Assembly: GCA_963580245.1 (NCBI GenBank)
Contig: CAUZJO010000189.1
Location: 1-6,556, forward strand
Origin: CAUZJO01 sp963580245
Lineage (GTDB): Bacteria > Sumerlaeota > Sumerlaeia > MVZB01
DNA length: 6,556 bases
Reading direction: 5' to 3'
Part shown: one piece after another, positions 5,390 through 6,556 of the stretch
Numbering within the stretch: the first letter of the stretch is position 1
Layout of the letters: each line of letters begins with the position of its first letter
Position numbers and translations under genes: made by a program
The notes under the pieces: model-generated
Seen by the model: only the letters and a program-made list of their open reading frames with translations
Databases searched by the model: none
Told to the model about the DNA's origin: nothing

Positions 5390-6496
5390 ATGGAGAGATT
5401 TAACGTGAGTCGGGTTATCGGTCTACTGCTTTTGGCTTTGCTTGTCTGCTCGTATGTCGAGCCGGCGGTCCATGCCGCCGAGTACTATGTTGACTTCGCC
5501 GAGGGGTCGGACGACAACGACGGGATTTCGCCTCAGACGGCGTGGAAACGCGCCCCGGGCGATCCCTACGCCACCGCCAATGCCAATCGAACCTTGTCGC
5601 CCGGCGACGTTGTCCTCTTGAAGGGCGGCGTCTACTACCGCGGGAGTTTATGGGTTCCGTCAGAGGGAAGCCCGGGCAATCCCATCGTCTATGAAGGCGA
5701 TGGTTGGGGGACCGGAAAGGCGATCATTGACGGTTCGGAGCCCATCGCCGGGGCTTGGCTCAAGTGCGAATCCGCGGCTGATTGCGGTGGAAACGCGAAC
5801 TGGAGCAACATTTACTACACCTTTGTGGATAGTCCCTCGATTGCCGAGCCTGCGCTCAGCATCAGCCTGTTTCATAACGACCGGCCGCTGGTGGCGGCCC
5901 TGGGCGGCTCGGACTTGGTGGGTTCTTATGTATACCTGCGGGTCAATCCCAATGAAATCGTGTGGCGCGAAATCTTGAGCTACGAAGAATCGTCCCATAC
6001 CATCATTTTCGACAGTGCCAATGTGTATACCGACAGGGATACGCATTACGCCTTGGCGAACGTAATCAATGATAATGTATTTGATGCGCCGGGCGAATTC
6101 TATCTCTCCCCCACGTCCAAGGCCGACGGGTCCTACAAGCTCTACGCGTGGCCGCTGGACAATGAGGACCTGACCACCGGCGGTGACATATCGCTCGCGA
6201 TCAGGGTCCGAGGGATCGACCTCAAGGACCACAACATCCTCGAGGGCTTCAAGATCCAGAAGCTGATTGGAACTATTTTCGCGGAAGGCCGGGCCGTGGG
6301 CGCCGGCGGCACCGAAGGCGTGATCATTCGCGGCAACGAAATCCAACTGATCAATATGATAAACGGCGCGGCGATCCATTGTTCGGGCAGTAATCTCGCG
6401 TCCAACATGCTGATCGAGGACAACTATTTAGTCGATCCTGAAAAAGACCCCTTGCCCAACAACAATGGGATCAAAACGCTGGTGGGTGGTGTATAG
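5390..6496 (+). CDS. Exported right-handed parallel beta-helix protein, apparently truncated
   Basis: A signal peptide (basic start, core VIGLLLLALLVC at 9-20, likely cleavage after VHA near residue 29) precedes a beta-helix domain. The mature start EYYVDFAEGSDDNDGISPQT (31-50) followed by AWK is the usual entry of pectate-lyase-like proteins (xYYVxxxGxDxNxGxxxxxAWK). LSPGDVVLLKGGVYY (69-83) and SPGNPIVYEGDGWGTGKAIIDGS (94-116) form the first coils; DAPGEFYLSPTSKADGSYKLY (232-252) is an insertion common in this group; coils resume at 269-345 with VIIRGNEIQLIN and MLIEDNYLVDP. Such proteins bind or cleave polysaccharides at the cell surface or outside the cell; no catalytic residues can be assigned. 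The protein stops after NNNGIKTLVGGV (357-368), in the middle of a coil, so it is probably truncated. LLVC is not a lipobox because the residue before Cys is Val. The start is either ATG 5390 (listed) or GTG 5405, which has the better ribosome-binding site. Confidence 0.8.
   Translation: MERFNVSRVIGLLLLALLVCSYVEPAVHAAEYYVDFAEGSDDNDGISPQTAWKRAPGDPYATANANRTLSPGDVVLLKGGVYYRGSLWVPSEGSPGNPIVYEGDGWGTGKAIIDGSEPIAGAWLKCESAADCGGNANWSNIYYTFVDSPSIAEPALSISLFHNDRPLVAALGGSDLVGSYVYLRVNPNEIVWREILSYEESSHTIIFDSANVYTDRDTHYALANVINDNVFDAPGEFYLSPTSKADGSYKLYAWPLDNEDLTTGGDISLAIRVRGIDLKDHNILEGFKIQKLIGTIFAEGRAVGAGGTEGVIIRGNEIQLINMINGAAIHCSGSNLASNMLIEDNYLVDPEKDPLPNNNGIKTLVGGV
5392..5397 (+). promoter_or_regulatory. Shine-Dalgarno GGAGAG supporting a GTG start at 5405
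   Basis: GGAGAG at 5392-5397 lies 7 nt before an in-frame GTG at 5405-5407. It is the only strong Shine-Dalgarno next to a plausible start in the window. It overlaps the first codons of the longer ATG-initiated version (ATG at 5390), whose own upstream sequence has only GGAA about 13 nt away. The GTG start gives a compact signal peptide beginning MSRVIGLLLLALLV. Confidence 0.5.
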
Positions 6497-6556
6497 TTTT
6501 GCAAGAAAAGCGGTCAGTCGCCGCCGAAACCTTGCGAAAGTTGGCTCCATGAAACC
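6497..6556. other. Unassigned right-edge sequence after the beta-helix stop
   Basis: The last 60 bp show no beta-helix coding potential in any plus frame. A frame overlapping the end of the beta-helix gene stays open to the window edge but its product (VYSFARKAVSRRRN and on) does not resemble a coil. An ATG at 6549 might begin another gene, but only two full codons are visible. No terminator hairpin is seen. Confidence 0.4.

Noticed and set aside
5432..5449. Lipobox in the beta-helix signal peptide (LLVC)
   Set aside because: The residue before Cys is Val; lipoprotein signal peptidase needs Gly, Ala or Ser there.
5660..6379. A 239-codon minus-strand open frame antisense to the beta-helix gene
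   Set aside because: The plus frame has a signal peptide and beta-helix motifs; the antisense product is featureless.

Overview
The window carries four protein-coding genes I can support, with large non-coding stretches between them. Three lie on the minus strand in the order glycyl-tRNA synthetase (4235 to 2730), a secreted NlpC/P60-like cysteine hydrolase (2573 to 1398) and a formylglycine-generating enzyme (FGE; 1253 to 297). The fourth, on the plus strand at the right side (5390 to 6496), is an exported parallel beta-helix protein that ends early. No rRNA, tRNA, CRISPR array, transposase or phage gene is visible.

The likely source is a bacterium of the Planctomycetota or a related PVC-type group, with moderate confidence. 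The reasons are a genuine FGE with both catalytic cysteines (typical of sulfatase-rich genomes), a carbohydrate-associated exported beta-helix protein, a single-chain (alpha2-type) glycyl-tRNA synthetase, moderately high GC, long intergenic regions, and weak or absent Shine-Dalgarno sequences in front of the three minus-strand genes. An actinobacterial origin is less likely given those weak ribosome-binding sites and the gene mix.

Layout: 1-296 is the 3' flank of the FGE gene and holds a good minus-strand promoter candidate that overlaps a 13-bp inverted repeat, pointing off the left edge. 297-1253 is FGE. 1254-1397 is a short spacer. 1398-2573 is the NlpC/P60-like gene. 2574-2729 is almost filled by a structured repeat-like element: three hairpins enclosed by a 9-bp closing inverted repeat, ending 8 nt before the start codon of the NlpC/P60-like gene. 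2730-4235 is glyQS. 4236-5389 is 1.15 kb without a convincing gene, separating the divergent glyQS and beta-helix genes. 5390-6496 is the beta-helix protein, followed by 60 bp of unassigned sequence.

The genes do not form an evident pathway. glyQS is housekeeping. The other three fit a cell that processes sulfated or complex polysaccharides and remodels its envelope: FGE would activate sulfatases encoded elsewhere, the beta-helix protein is probably carbohydrate-binding or carbohydrate-cleaving, and the NlpC/P60-like protein probably cuts an amide or peptide bond outside the cytoplasm. I did not find a clear new multi-gene system. The items most worth a second look are the three-hairpin element, the sulfatase-like CxPxR motif in the N-terminus of the FGE itself, the NlpC/P60-like protein's unassigned N-terminal half, and the abrupt end of the beta-helix gene.
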